Below, piece after piece: positions 47,741-57,959 of a stretch of DNA of 64,000 bases; position 1 is the stretch's first letter, and each line of letters opens with the position of its first letter. Under the pieces are notes generated by a model. It made no database searches and was not told the DNA's origin. It was given only the letters and a program-made list of their open reading frames with translations. Where the stretch lies: contig OX375873.1 in the NCBI GenBank assembly GCA_947359465.1, forward strand, positions 132,138,899 through 132,202,898, in the 5' to 3' direction. The stretch is from Metellina segmentata (lineage: Eukaryota > Arthropoda > Arachnida > Araneae > Tetragnathidae). The position numbers and the translations under genes are program-made.

Positions 47741-48600
47741 TTATAATCCATGGATTTGTATGGGTCCCATCATACGCTCAGTAATCGAACGGGGATGTAT
47801 ATAATCATTGTACGCAATTATTCCCAGTGGAAACAGCTGTGAGATTGGTTGCTGATTTTTTTTCTCGAGCTGTACCTCAACGTGATCATCCAAGTGGTCT
47901 CTTAGGTCATCTAAATTTGCAAACCCGTACCCGCTAGTCAATTTTTCCTTCAAGGATTTTTTCCACTTCACATCATCAAATAGGACAAAACTTTTTCCGA
48001 TGGCTTGCCCTAAGTAGAAGGGAAGACGATTTTTGTTGTCTATGTTCAATGTTATGTTCACACCTTCAAAAAATTTAAGAAACCCATTCAAAAATGATGG
48101 TTTACCAGATTTATAATCTCCCATTAATACAACATAGCGTAGCCTAGAATGTGTTTATTGGATGTGTTAGGAATGTGTTTATTATCATGCGCGCAACTGG
48201 TTTAAACTTTGGAAAATGATGACGACAGTAAAATTCTGTTAACCCATATATACTGCAATCTTGTTCTTCTAGTAATGTTTATCCTATTTCTTTTGCTCTT
48301 CGATCTATATACGCCGCCCCGGTTTCATTTTTAACTTGCAAATATAAATGTGCAAAAACAGATTCAATAGTGTTTTCGATCACCCATGTGCAAAAAATAC
48401 ATCGCATTTTCGACATGTTCTTAGAGCTCATCCTCATGATCTTTGGTAATTATTATTATTATTATTTTTTTTTTTTTTTTGGGGGGGGGGAACTACAGTA
48501 GGTTTGGCCAAATAGGCATACTCGTACATTTGTTGGTATGCATTCGAAATTTCGTGTGAAATTGCATAATCCACTATCAATTTGTGATTAAATTTTGAAC
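47741..48600 (-). pseudogene. Large-T-like SF3 helicase domain, broken
   Basis: The open part (47741-48124, 127 codons) has a Walker A loop GDYKSGKP at residues 2-9 (the usual Thr/Ser after Lys is Pro), a Walker B SFVLFDDV at 45-52, then NLDDLRDHLDDHVEVQLEKK at 70-89 and FPLGIIAYNDY at 98-108, in the order and spacing of the SF3 helicase of polyomavirus large T. Upstream on minus (48130-48600) other frames show continuing helical and zinc-domain-like pieces (EHVENAMYFLHMGD, TIESVFAHLYLQV, EEQDCSIYGLTEFY) with stops and frame changes. In polyomaviruses this enzyme unwinds the viral origin in the nucleus. The copy cannot be functional. Confidence 0.75.
48445..48490. repeat. (TTA)n, T-run and G10 low-complexity block
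   Basis: A TAATTATTATTATTATTATT stretch passes into about 16 T (48465-48480) and then exactly 10 G (48481-48490). It lies in the zinc/linker part of the helicase gene. It could be a read or assembly error as well as a true expansion. Confidence 0.8.
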
Positions 48601-48601
48601 T

Positions 48602-48890
48602 CTAGCCCGGTCTACAATTTTTGGTGGCACCCAATCCACAAGGCTCATAGCATGGCTTTTTGAAATACGTCTTACAATGATCAACAAATTGTGTACACTG
48701 CACAGCATATACACATTCATGTGATAGTATATCCAGTTTCAATAGTTCTTTTTTACTATCACCTAAACGATGATCATTACCGAATATTATTAAAGTTAAA
48801 ATAATATTTTTATTTGTACGCGTTTCCCAACAACAAAATGAATTGACTTCATCATCGTACCTACTGAACAATTTCTTCAATTTTTCCTTG
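48602..48890 (-). pseudogene. Probable origin-binding-domain part of the large-T-like gene
   Basis: This 92-codon minus-strand frame lies directly upstream of the helicase. It has an alternating pattern of hydrophobic strands and charged turns (NKNIILTLIIFGNDHR, LLKLDILSHECVYAVQ, FVDHCKTYFKKPCYEP), which fits the place and size of the origin-binding domain, but there is no motif I can call with certainty. No J domain (HPDK) or LxCxE motif is seen further upstream to 49100, so the 5' end of the early region seems lost or unreadable. Confidence 0.45.
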
Positions 48891-49149
48891 AATTTTCTTA
48901 TGAAAATATTGCAAAAAACACATACCTACCCGATGATTCGATTTAGTGACTTAGATACTTTGGAATAGCAAACCTTCCAACCATATGAAGCATATATGAG
49001 GATAGTTAGTATATTATAGATGCGGCTCGAAATTATGAAGATAAATATTTTTTGGTGCGAGCAAACGTTAAGATATATTTTAGCGTTATAGTCGTCTATC
49101 ACTAAAGAACTTTAAGAATGCTCACTTATGCCTTGAGTGTGTTGTATTT

Positions 49150-49790
49150 TCAAACAACTCTCAAAGATATGTTCACGTCTCAAACATAGAAACTAAATTG
49201 GAAGTGAAATAGCTGACGGCATTCCAGGCTTTCAAGCAAGACTGGTTCAGAATTTACACTGTTGCTTTTTCCAGACAAGGTAAAATCAAACCATTTAACA
49301 TTATCATAAAAAGCATGGCTCATAAAAAAGCTTTGGCTAAATTAGGAAAATTTGTCTTAGTAGATAAATAATTGCTAATTGGTTTGGAGATATTTGTATG
49401 TGGTATGTATGACCATCCTTCTTGCGTCTCAGTATCGGAAGTGAAATACAGTTTCTTTAAAAAGAAAACGTCTCTCTGCTAACAATAAAACCGTTGTCAA
49501 AACTCAGGCCTGTTGATCTTACTCTTCTTCCTCCGTTTAAAGCTTCTTTGAAACCAAAAGTCAAGCGGAGCAATGCTGTACCCTGGATGTGAAAACGTGC
49601 AAATCTCTGGAAAACATTGACCCAGCATGTTATGGATTGAACTAAAAAAACGGGAAATACCAAGTTAGGTGTTATGAAGGGCCTATATCAACTGATATTA
49701 CTCCACCTGAAAATGACGATACTTCTGCAAGTGAGGATCAAGTTGCTTTAAAATGCAGTGATAGCGACACCGACTCCGATGATGAGTAAT
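49150..49790 (+). pseudogene. Multicopy arthropod gene, C-terminal half, decayed
   Basis: Plus-strand frames show SRQGKIKPFNIIIKS, ALAKLGKFVLVD, LEIFVCGMYD, VSEVKYSFFKKK, then VDLTLLPPFKASLKPKVKRS and finally CYEGPISTDITPPENDDTSA with an acidic end SDSDTDSDDE before a stop near 49790. The order GKxKxF - LxxFVCxxY - LPPxxxSL - KR is typical of the C-terminal half of the uncharacterised arthropod family whose first half lies at 43.4-44.6 kb. Frames change between these islands. The two halves flank the virus-like DNA, so the virus entered this gene or its copy. Confidence 0.65.
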
Positions 49791-50279
49791 AAGGACAGTA
49801 GATAAAAAAAAACTACTTAAACATGAACGCAATCTCTAATTTTAAATTGTTTTTGTACAATGCATTTTTTTTTTCAATTTGACATCTATTATAAAATTTA
49901 GAATTAGTTTTAGATTTAGTTAATTAGCAGATAAATAGTACGTAAGAGTAATTATAAAAACATATTTATATTTTAGGTCCATAAATACTAATGTGAAGAC
50001 AGATACAAAACAATGGACGAAATATACATACATTTTTTATATTTTATTTGTTTGTTATTCAGTTTTTGTCTGTGATTATAATACATTACAAGAGAGGTCA
50101 GTGTTAACTCAAGATCCCCGCCACAGAGGACTGGTTGAGCAGTTCTTGGCTTCTAGAGTAAGACAGTAACCGTCATTTACTATTATGTTATGCATCCATA
50201 GCCCATGTTTATGGCCTTTTTCAACTCCTCATAATCTTAGCAAACATTTTAAATGTTTCCTATTCTATTGCCTTCCAAG

Positions 50280-50475
50280 TGATTTTGACGAGACATCTCG
50301 CTCATCAAGATACGACCAATTGTGATAATGCCGAGTTATATCGTCATCAAGACAGTGGCGATTTTTTTATGGTGACGAGTTCAAGACCTGGTCAGTCTTT
50401 TCTAATGATTATATTTCTTCAAGATCTGATTAGTTTTGTTAATGACGTGATGTCTCGTTGGGACAATCACCAGTA
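50280..50475. repeat. ACGAGATATCTCGT-type dispersed repeat, array 5
   Basis: TTTGACGAGACATCTCGCTC, GATGACGAG-like GTGACGAGTTCAAGACCTGG, TCAAGATCTGATTAGTTTTG and AATGACGTGATGTCTCGTTG follow each other directly behind the right end of the 42.7-kb element. Confidence 0.6.
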
Positions 50476-50479
50476 GGGT

Positions 50480-52400
50480 TAATTGTTCGAAATAATGAAT
50501 AATTATGTCAATAATAAACATTTCATTTAATGTTAGGGATGCACTAAATGAAAAAAGGGTTGTTAAGTGGTTGGGTTTTCATAGCAACAGAGTTATATTC
50601 GGCCTAGGTGAGCCAGTCACAAGGTATGCAATATACAGTTTACCACCAGAAGGGCAACCGAACCTCTCCTTTAAGGGACTTATCAGTTTGGTGGACACAC
50701 CTGAGTACTTTATTAAAATAAAAAAAATTACAATGTGGAGATTTTTTGTCCTTCCAAAATCTCAGCTGTGGTAAAACAATCCCTTTTACAAATCCTTTCT
50801 CCCAATACCGATGAATCCCACAATCCCTGTTGCAAAACGGATTGTCCACTTGAGCAAGTTAACCAAAAATAATGTTACCAAAAATAAAACAAATGAAAGA
50901 AAAAAAAGTTATTAATTTAAAGACTACGTTACTGCTGCCATATCATGTCCATACTTTAGCGCAGGAAATGCACCATTCCACAAATTCGCTTCCTTGCCTC
51001 TCTGTGGCCAAATGCAATTTTTCTTCATGCGCTGCCTGGTCCGTTTTCGCGGCAGCGCTCGTCAAATTTAGTCGTGAGGGGACATTGGGTAGCATAGTGT
51101 AGAGAAGATCCTACTTATCCAAAAACACAGATATATGTTTGGCTTTGCCCGAAACGGAAAAGGTATTGTTGGAAAGGGCCATGGCCAGTAAAGAACATAA
51201 TAAACCTCGATCGCACTGTAGTAGGATACTACGGGAACGACCTCGAAAAGGCGTCGTCCAGTATTATCCTGTTCCCATACATCTCTCCATCTGGTATATA
51301 TGCGATCCCTCAAAAATGCTTTAAGGAAGGTATACAATATCAGGTACTAGATGCAAACACAGAGGAAATTTTACTAGAAGAGAAAATGCACACAGGAAGT
51401 TATCGCACCTGACAAGAATAGAACTTGCGCCACCTGCACCTCGTATGTTGCTGGTACAGTGGGCGTATCCACTGTGCCACCACGGCCCCAAATGAAAGAA
51501 GACTGATCAGGGATCAAGAAAGAATCAGGAAACCACTGTTTTATATAATTTCTATATTACTTTTTATTGAAATTTACGACAAGTCTCATACTTCTAGGAC
51601 CCAATACCCTACGATTTCCAACGCCCTCCCCCTAGCACCGGTTCAATTCCAGCTCCCCCACCACTCGAACCAATCTGCGCGACTGTTAAATATTTCCCGT
51701 AGTTCCGTTCCATTAAAGGAAGTTTCCTCGGAATGAGGAACCCAAAACGCAATTCGCTCGTTCCTCTTCCCATGAGGAAGCAGTTCCAAGACGATAATCT
51801 TTGGGAAACTCCTCGGATTCACCGTCCGACGGAAAATCCAGCGGAACTGGCAGAGTGCGGCCCCCTCAAGCTGCCGCTACGTGCTTATAGCAAATCAATA
51901 CACTTCTCGCTCCTCGCCCCCCGGATTTAATGCCCGCGAAACAATCGCTCTTCCAAGGAATCTCACGTGATGTCATTTTCGATTTCGCTCATCACTGGGT
52001 CGGGACGGGGTCGATGAGTGGGGTCTACGAAATTTAGAACGGTGGGCGGGTCTTCGCCGAAAGAAATCTTCATTGGAATGGGCTAGCTCTAGACTAGAGT
52101 CTCGGCCATTTCTTCCACGTGTTCCTCTTTCCAGTGATAGTTTCCGCCCGTTTGTTGGAGCAAATGGATAAACATACCAGGATATCAAGTAGGTTTACTT
52201 GGTAATGCCATGAGCATTTTGACGAGGCAAATGGACATGCAGCCCATTTGTTTGAGTTCGTTTACACTTAAATGTTTCGAGTTCATTTAAATGTACTCGT
52301 CCATTCTTTGAACCCTGATGGAATGTCTCGACGAGATAACTCACAATTATCAATATAAAAGTAAGCAGATCCTGATCTGGTCATCATAAAAGAATTGACA
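50480..52400. other. Unassigned DNA with a SINE head fragment
   Basis: At 51405-51495 a family B SINE head on minus is seen (CACCTCGTATGTTGCTGGTA then CAGTGGGCGTATCCACTGTG). The part 51590-52180 is clearly less AT-rich and might hold conserved non-coding sequence. At 52195-52310 a repeat with TTGTTTGAGTTCGTTTACA is shared with 63410-63540. I see no gene. Confidence 0.45.
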
Positions 52401-52670
52401 ATGTAATATTTTGAGTAGTCTTTTAGAGGAAATAAACTAACCATAATAACTATAGTCAAGGGAGATAACTGGATAAGTCGAAATTTGGCAACATAATATT
52501 TTGAGTATTCTTTTAGAGGAAATAAATGGATCATAATATATGTGGTCAAGAGAAATAACCGGATAGTTCTAAATTTGGTAATATGATATTTTGAGTAGTC
52601 TTTTAGAGGAAATAAATTGACTATATCTGTGGTCAAGGAAGCTTACTGTATAAGTCAACATTTAATAAAA
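52401..52670. repeat. 90-bp tandem repeat, three copies
   Basis: TAATATTTTGAGTAGTCTTT plus TAGAGGAAATAAA recurs at an exact 90-bp step (T of TTGAGTA at 52411, 52501, 52591). More diverged words of the kind TATTTTGAGTAG appear again at about 52900-53020. Confidence 0.9.
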
Positions 52671-53039
52671 ATGAGACACGTGCGTTGACTGAAGGATTTG
52701 TCTTCGGGCATTACGCGTTGTGGAAAAGTGGATTTGTAATGTGTATGAAAAAATAGTAACAAAGAATGCAATCAAAATAAATTATTACAAAAACTTGATT
52801 TACAAGAAAAGAGCATTTCTGAAAAACCCGCTTCTAAAAAGCAGAATTTTAGACTTATCTAGTTATATAACCCTTAAATAGAACCATGTAATATAACTAA
52901 TATTTTGAGTTTTTAACATGTTCTTGGATAGTGCGATAGTACAGTAACTAATATTTCGAATAGTTTTTACCATATTTTTCTTGGAAATAATGACAGTACA
53001 GTGGCTGGTATTTTGAGTAGTTAACAGTCCTAGTAGTAG

Positions 53040-53200
53040 TCTTGGTGAGGCTTCTCGGCATTAGCAAAACTGAACATATCTTTAAAGACGATATGTCAAA
53101 GATCTTTAAGGAACAGATCTTAAGGACGAGATGTCTCGTCAGAAAACTGACCAGACTTCAATCTAGTCATATAATAAGCAATATCTTGATGACAAATTAT
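53040..53200. repeat. ACGAGATATCTCGT-type dispersed repeat, array 6 (hAT 2 target)
   Basis: AAGGACGAGATGTCTCGTCA, CTGACCAGACTTCAATCTAG and CAATATCTTGATGACAAATT belong to the family. hAT transposon 2 is inserted in this array: the array continues at 63165 with TGATTAGATCTTGATGGACG and AGATATCTCG. Confidence 0.7.
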
Positions 53201-53519
53201 CATTATCAACAGGGCCGGATTTAGACTTGAAAAGGCCCTAAGCTATTTGAGATATCGGGCCCTTTATAAGTCCAGATATTGTATGTCAGTGTCAAATATG
53301 ATTTTCGGATGCATATAGGGTTAAACTGAAATACGATTAAGAAGTATATAGATAGTGAAATAATACATCCTTAACTTAAAATCATTTTTATTCCTAACAA
53401 ACTTAAAAATGCAAACTCTGGTAAAAAGAAACAAAATTTCTTTTAAAAAGGCACTATTTACAAAGGCTTATTATCTAATCTATTGAAGCATGTTATAAGG
53501 ATCAATAAATTATATTAAT

Positions 53520-54668
53520 CTAAAGTATTTTCTTTCTTGCCTTTGCCAGAGCAAAGTCATTGATGACATCATCAAATGATAAACTGCGTATTTTGTCACT
53601 TTCTATGCACATGAGACTGATGGAACATAATTTATCTTGAGTCATTGTTGTTCTAGATTCCTTTTTTTATCCTCTTCAACTGAAAAAAATATATTTCTCT
53701 AGAGCAATTTGCAACCATCATACTAAGAAACAATCATTTAATTGCTTCTATATTAGGGAATGCTGATTGAATACGGTCGTTAAATATTAACCTATACAGA
53801 TACTGGTGTGGCAGACTATAATGTTACGTTGAACCATAGGCTTGACTATGTCTAACATATTGATGAAAATGCTTGACTTCTACAAAATTCATGTCTACAT
53901 CTTCAGGATATGTTTGGCATAAAGCACTAACTCCTTCACGAATCTCTTCTTCTGTAGCTTCTAATTTTGTTAAGAATGAAAACTTTTTGTAGCGTCATTG
54001 TATACTGAGGCACTCTTTGCCAGACTTGACTCTAATGCATTCATCACAGGTATACATGTTTTGATTCTAAACTTGTCTCTTGGCTCAACGTTTTCTAAAG
54101 CATCATCTTCATCATCATTGATATGCCTTCTTCTATATCTGCTTTTCTTGTAATCAACATCAGACAAATTTTCCTTTACTTTTTCTTCGAAATGATCGAA
54201 CATATCTCTGGAACCTTTAAGAAAATCCGAAAGTGAAGCATACAATTCCTTACATACATCTAGACTAATTTAGAGGTCTTGCTGGGATTGACTAGTCTTG
54301 TGAAATTCATCCAGCATATTAACTCCAAAAATATAACATTACCATGAATTCAAACTTCTCCATTTTATACAAAATGTTTATGGCTTGATTTCTTGTTTCG
54401 CCTTTCTATATAGTATTAATATGCAGCTGATGCAATGCAGAAATTATTCCATCATAACTATCAAGTATTGCACTTGTGGCCATTGAATATGCTTCCCATC
54501 TAGTCTTTGACAAAGACTTTGGAACTTTGAATCATCTTTGCAGAATGAAAATAGTTCTGCCCATCTATGTGTAGATGATGAAAAGAAATTATATATTTCT
54601 TGAAGAATTCCAAAAAAGTTTATTGCATCTAAACAACAGTCAACTGCTGCTCTACCAACAATATTCAG
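53520..54668 (-). pseudogene. hAT transposase (ZMYM-like, DUF4371) C-terminal part
   Basis: On minus the C-terminal dimerisation region is recognised near 53630-53530 as LCSISLMCIESDKIRSLSFD then DVINDFALAKARKK. Upstream, 54245-53970 keeps a 91-codon frame with a charged segment (YKKSRYRRRHINDDEDDALE). The stretch 54668-54383 encodes the same middle part that is repeated at 60840-60555. The frames are broken by stops. Arthropod genomes often annotate this family as zinc finger MYM-type protein 1-like. Confidence 0.8.
54383..54668. repeat. 286-bp direct repeat, left copy, flanking the BEL element
   Basis: Positions 54383-54668 match 60555-60840 base for base over 286 positions, with about 10 substitutions and no net indel. 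The left copy ends at the 5' LTR and the right copy begins exactly after the 3' LTR. It is part of the hAT transposase coding region. Confidence 0.95.
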
Positions 54669-54858
54669 TTGACGCCTTGAATTGAAATGTTGGCGACCTT
54701 TTCTGTCAGTCGCTTGGCAATTCTAGCCATTCTTGTTTTGTACGGCAACAAGCCAGTATCGCATCGAAGTCTCTCTCTCGTGAGATTAAATAAAGTTCGT
54801 TTCGTTAAATTACCTATGGATATTTTCATTATTCTACAGTCCACATTCGCCTACAACA
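54669..54858 (+). repeat. 5' LTR of BEL/Pao element
   Basis: The LTR starts TTGACGCCTTGAATTGAAAT and ends TTCGCCTACAACA. Against the 3' LTR (60362-60554) it has two substitutions, a missing TC in the TCTC run, and three bases less in the ATGG(GG)GAT run. The expected first bases TG are missing on this side. A tRNA-primer-like TGGTCCTAGCG follows four bases behind the LTR (54862-54872), a fitting primer-binding site. Confidence 0.9.
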
Positions 54859-54949
54859 TATTTGGTCCTAGCGTATAGCCAGAGGAAAATCGGCTCGTTT
54901 ACTCGCATAGTTTCTTTTCATCGTCGTTTTATACCTTTTTGTATCGAAG

Positions 54950-55878
54950 ATGTCGGAATCAGATAAATTAGACAGTGACAGCAAACGTCTTGTTTCGCAT
55001 TTAATAAGTCTTAATCGTCGTAGAGGCAACATTAAAGCCAGACTTACTAAATTAAAAAGCTTTGTTACTAGTGGTAAAGGAGCACAATCGGATACTTTTG
55101 AACTAAACATTAAAATTCAATGCTTATCGGAATTAACATCGACAATAGAACAGTTAAAACTAGAGTATTATGCCATTTTAGAGAAGATAATCAACTATTG
55201 GAACATGAATCGCAGTTTGACGAGATGGAAGACTCGTTAGAAGAATTGCAGGTAAGCTTAAATCGTCTATTATTTCAATCTAGTCTTGTTGATTCTCAAA
55301 GACAAAGTAATGAGAAATTAAAAGCAAACATAAATGTTAAATTGCCAGACGTAAGCTGAGTTCTCTGGCAAAATTGAGCTTTGGAATAACTTTAAAACTC
55401 AATTCGATAGTTTGATAACTAATAATCAATAGTTAACTGATACGCAAAAACTGTTTTATTTGCATTCGGTATTGAAAGGTGAAGCGAAGTATATTGAAAC
55501 TTCGGAAGATACATTTTAGTCATTAATGAATGTATTAATAGATCGCTATGAAAACAAATGCCTTATTGTAAATACTCATATTTTAAATGTATTAAACTTA
55601 GAGAAAATTTGTGTTGAATCTTCTAAAGACCTAAGAAATCTTTTAGATATTTTGAACAAGAATTTGAGGGGTCTCAAATTGATGGATTTGGAAACCAATG
55701 ATCTTTCGCATCAAATTCTGATTAACATCGTTATTCAAAAGTTGGATAAAGAAACTCGTAAACTATTTGAAATGAGTTTACTACAGCTGAATTGCCTAAT
55801 TGGGGAAAGTTTATTGCATTTTTGCAAAAGCGATCCCAAATTTTGGAAAACATTTATGGTGCTCGATTACCCACAGTA
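54950..55878 (+). pseudogene. BEL/Pao gag with DUF1759 domain, broken
   Basis: ATG at 54950 opens MSESDKLDSDSKRLVSHLIS, a helical N-terminus. The register changes near 55200 (continuing at 55120-55359 in another frame) and again after it. Around 55370-55520 the DUF1759 signature lies in yet another register with stops (EFWNNFKTQFDSLI, KLFYLHSVLKGEAK), and 55526-55879 continues with LIDRYENKCLIVNTHI. DUF1759 is the capsid-like Gag domain found in BEL/Pao elements. At least two frameshifts and two in-frame stops make it non-functional. Confidence 0.85.
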
Positions 55879-56772
55879 AATACAAGGATTCAAACTCAAA
55901 ATAAAAACAGAAACTTCGTTCTTAAAACCAGCAATTTGTCTTGTGTGTTGTGTAAAAAACTTCACCCATTGTATAAATGTCTTTCTTTTCTAAAATTGGA
56001 TCCTTTGAAAAGATTCGATATTGTTAAAAGGAATAGATTGTGCATAAATTGTTTAAGTAGCTCTCACAAACTTTCGTCTTGCCAATCGAATTATTCTTGT
56101 AATAATTGTCAGGCAAAGCATAATACTTTGTTGTGTCGCAACGGTACTTTTAATCGCCAAACTAGGACAAGTGAGCTAACAGAGTCTACGATAAATGCAC
56201 AGGTGCAAGAGCAACCTGTCGCTACTTCATCTCTAAATTCGGATACATTTAGTCAAAATACAAACCCTAGTATAAATGCATCATCGCAAATATTTTCTAC
56301 TACGAATGAGGTTAACAATTCAATTTCAATAAATAAGAAAACTGTTCTGCTTGCCACCGCTCTTGTTTGGGTTAAGAGCGCGAATCGAAACTGGGTTCAA
56401 GGTAGGGCAATATTGGATAGCGCTAGTCAATCGAATTTTATGACCTCACAGTTCGCCTTAAAACTGGGATTGAAAAAGGAAAAAATTAACTTTCCCGTCA
56501 GCGGTTTAGGTGGCCTTGCCACAAACGTGAAATACAGAACTAGTACTGTAGTTTGTAATCAAAACTCTTCATTTTCGTCCATCGGGGAATTTTTAGTTGT
56601 GCCTAAAATTACGGATTTCGTTCCGGCAACAGATTTGAATGTTGAGCACATACATAGCCCTGATTGTGCTACATTAGCTGATCCTGCATTTCGGAAAGCA
56701 GGAAAAGTCGACATGATAATTGGGGCAGAACTATTTTTCGAAATAATAAGAGAAGGAAAACTGCATACTTAA
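55792..56772 (+). CDS. BEL/Pao zinc knuckles and protease (open segment)
   Basis: A 326-codon open segment overlaps the gag end in a different frame. Residues about 49-118 hold Cys/His clusters (CVLCKKLHPLYKC, then CINCLSSSHKLSSCQ and CNNCQAKHNTLLC), the nucleocapsid-like knuckles. RAILDSASQSNFM, at about residues 203-215, is the aspartic protease active site (DSA) of the DUF1758 type. The same frame continues past stops at 56770 and about 56871 into the reverse transcriptase. It is the longest open frame of the window, but only a part of a broken polyprotein. Confidence 0.85.
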   Translation: MPNWGKFIAFLQKRSQILENIYGARLPTVNTRIQTQNKNRNFVLKTSNLSCVLCKKLHPLYKCLSFLKLDPLKRFDIVKRNRLCINCLSSSHKLSSCQSNYSCNNCQAKHNTLLCRNGTFNRQTRTSELTESTINAQVQEQPVATSSLNSDTFSQNTNPSINASSQIFSTTNEVNNSISINKKTVLLATALVWVKSANRNWVQGRAILDSASQSNFMTSQFALKLGLKKEKINFPVSGLGGLATNVKYRTSTVVCNQNSSFSSIGEFLVVPKITDFVPATDLNVEHIHSPDCATLADPAFRKAGKVDMIIGAELFFEIIREGKLHT

Positions 56773-56879
56773 TCTAATTTAGTTTTCCAAAATTCCGTAT
56801 TTGGTTTTGTAGCTTACGGAACAATAATATCTAATTCTCCCAAACAATATTGTTGTGTAGTTTCAAACTTATAAAATAT

Positions 56880-57955
56880 TGAAGATAATCTTCGGAAATT
56901 TTGGGAAATTGAAGATGTGTCTAAGGGAAGACAACCAAGTAAAGAAGAAGAATATTGTGAAATCCACTTCCAGAATACTCACAAACGTGATGAGTCGGGT
57001 AGATTTGTAGTTCAAATGCCCTTAAGGGAAGATGAGTTAAATTCGTTAGGTGATTCACAGTCATTAGCAAATAAGAGATTAAAGCAAACCCTCAAAAGAT
57101 TGAACAAAGATCCAATTCCAAAGAAGCTCTACACGGACTTCCTCGTAGAGTATGAGGGACTAAATCACATGGAGAGATTACCTGACAACGAAAGGGACTT
57201 GGTGTCGGTTATTTATTATATGCCTCATCACTGTGTTTATCGACTCGAAAAGACTTCAACCAAACTTCGAATTGTATTCAACGCATCTGCACCTACCGCC
57301 ACTGGCAGAAGTTTGAATGATCTCTTACTTTCAGGACAAGTTACGGAAAACATCTTTGATATCATGATTCGGTTTCGCAAATACAAAATAGCCTTAACAG
57401 TGGACATCAAACAGATGTTTCATCAGATATTGATAGATTAGACTCAAAGGGATTTATTGCGCATACTATGGAGTACTGAAGAAAATAAACCACCAGATGT
57501 CTTCAGGATGAATACAGTTACTTATGGTACAAAAAGTGCGCCCTTTTTGGCAGTCAGAACTCTAAAGCAATTGGCATCAGATGAAGCTACCAAATTTCCA
57601 TTGGCTGCAGAAGTTACCCTTTCTGACGTTTATATGGATGATATCGTCACTGGAGCTTCAGATCTTGAACCAGCTAAAGAATTTATGAACCAACTGGCTA
57701 AAATGTTTTCAACCTGCGACACGACTCTTCACAAATGGAATTCAAATTCCAAAGAACTCTTAGGCAAGAGTGTAGATGATTCTGAAGCACACTCGTTCAC
57801 TCATGAAGCGGAAGACACAGTCAAGACTTTGGGCGTGGTTTGGAAGTCCAAAGAAGATCAATTCGCTTTCAAGGTTTCTTTAAAGGAACAAGGAAACTAT
57901 ACTAAACGAGAAGTTTTGTCCACAATAGCCAAAATTTACGATCCCATCGGATATA
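56880..57955 (+). pseudogene. BEL/Pao reverse transcriptase, one in-frame stop
   Basis: Frames 56917-57441 and 57457-58008 are in the same register, separated by a TAG at 57439-57441. The first has the RT fingers (YYMPHHCVYR, LRIVFNASAPTATGRSLND) and ends with VDIKQMFHQILI, which contains the first catalytic Asp. The second has VTYGTKSAPFLAVRTLKQLA and the catalytic VYMDDIV motif. The YMDD aspartates are intact. The stop between them and a frameshift near 57955 kill the enzyme. Confidence 0.92.
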
Positions 57956-57959
57956 TATA

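Larger units (their letters stand above)
44610..49100. mobile_element. Endogenised polyomavirus-like genome, about 4.5 kb
   Basis: The insert has late genes on plus at its left and an early SF3-helicase gene on minus at its right, meeting tail to tail at about 46.9-47.2 kb, with one AATAAA for each strand there. The size is near that of a polyomavirus genome (about 5 kb). The helicase has large-T-type motifs, the first late protein looks like VP2, and the next late frame overlaps the VP2 end in another frame, as in polyomaviruses. Every gene carries stops or frameshifts, so this is an old integration. Papillomavirus and parvovirus helicases are related, but gene order and the LDDLRDHLD-type motif fit polyomavirus better. 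The borders are approximate. Confidence 0.75.
42721..50264. mobile_element. DNA element with about 300-bp terminal inverted repeats
   Basis: The left repeat (about 42721-43018) and right repeat (about 49965-50264) are inverted copies. Shared blocks include ATTTAAAATGTT, GCCAAGAACTGCT, CCAGTCCTCTGTGGCGGGGA plus TCTTGAGTTAACACTGACCT, GTAATGTATTATAATCACA and TATTTCGTCCATTG. Between them are the two halves of a decayed multicopy gene (43530-44600 and 49150-49790) separated by virus-like DNA. The exact outer borders and the target duplication are unclear because the last 10 bases differ between the ends. The superfamily is unknown to me. The long repeats recall Polinton-type elements, but no integrase or polymerase is seen. 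Confidence 0.8.

Noticed and set aside
47741..48124. Parvovirus NS1 or papillomavirus E1 as source of the SF3 helicase
   Set aside because: All are related, but LDDLRDHLD with the following LEKK and FPLGIIAYNDY, plus the convergent late genes and overlapping VP2-like frame, fit polyomavirus better. Not fully excluded without a profile search.
42721..50264. Polinton/Maverick or adintovirus
   Set aside because: The inverted ends are long as in Polintons, but I find no protein-primed DNA polymerase, retroviral-type integrase, packaging ATPase or Polinton capsid gene, and 7.5 kb is too short.
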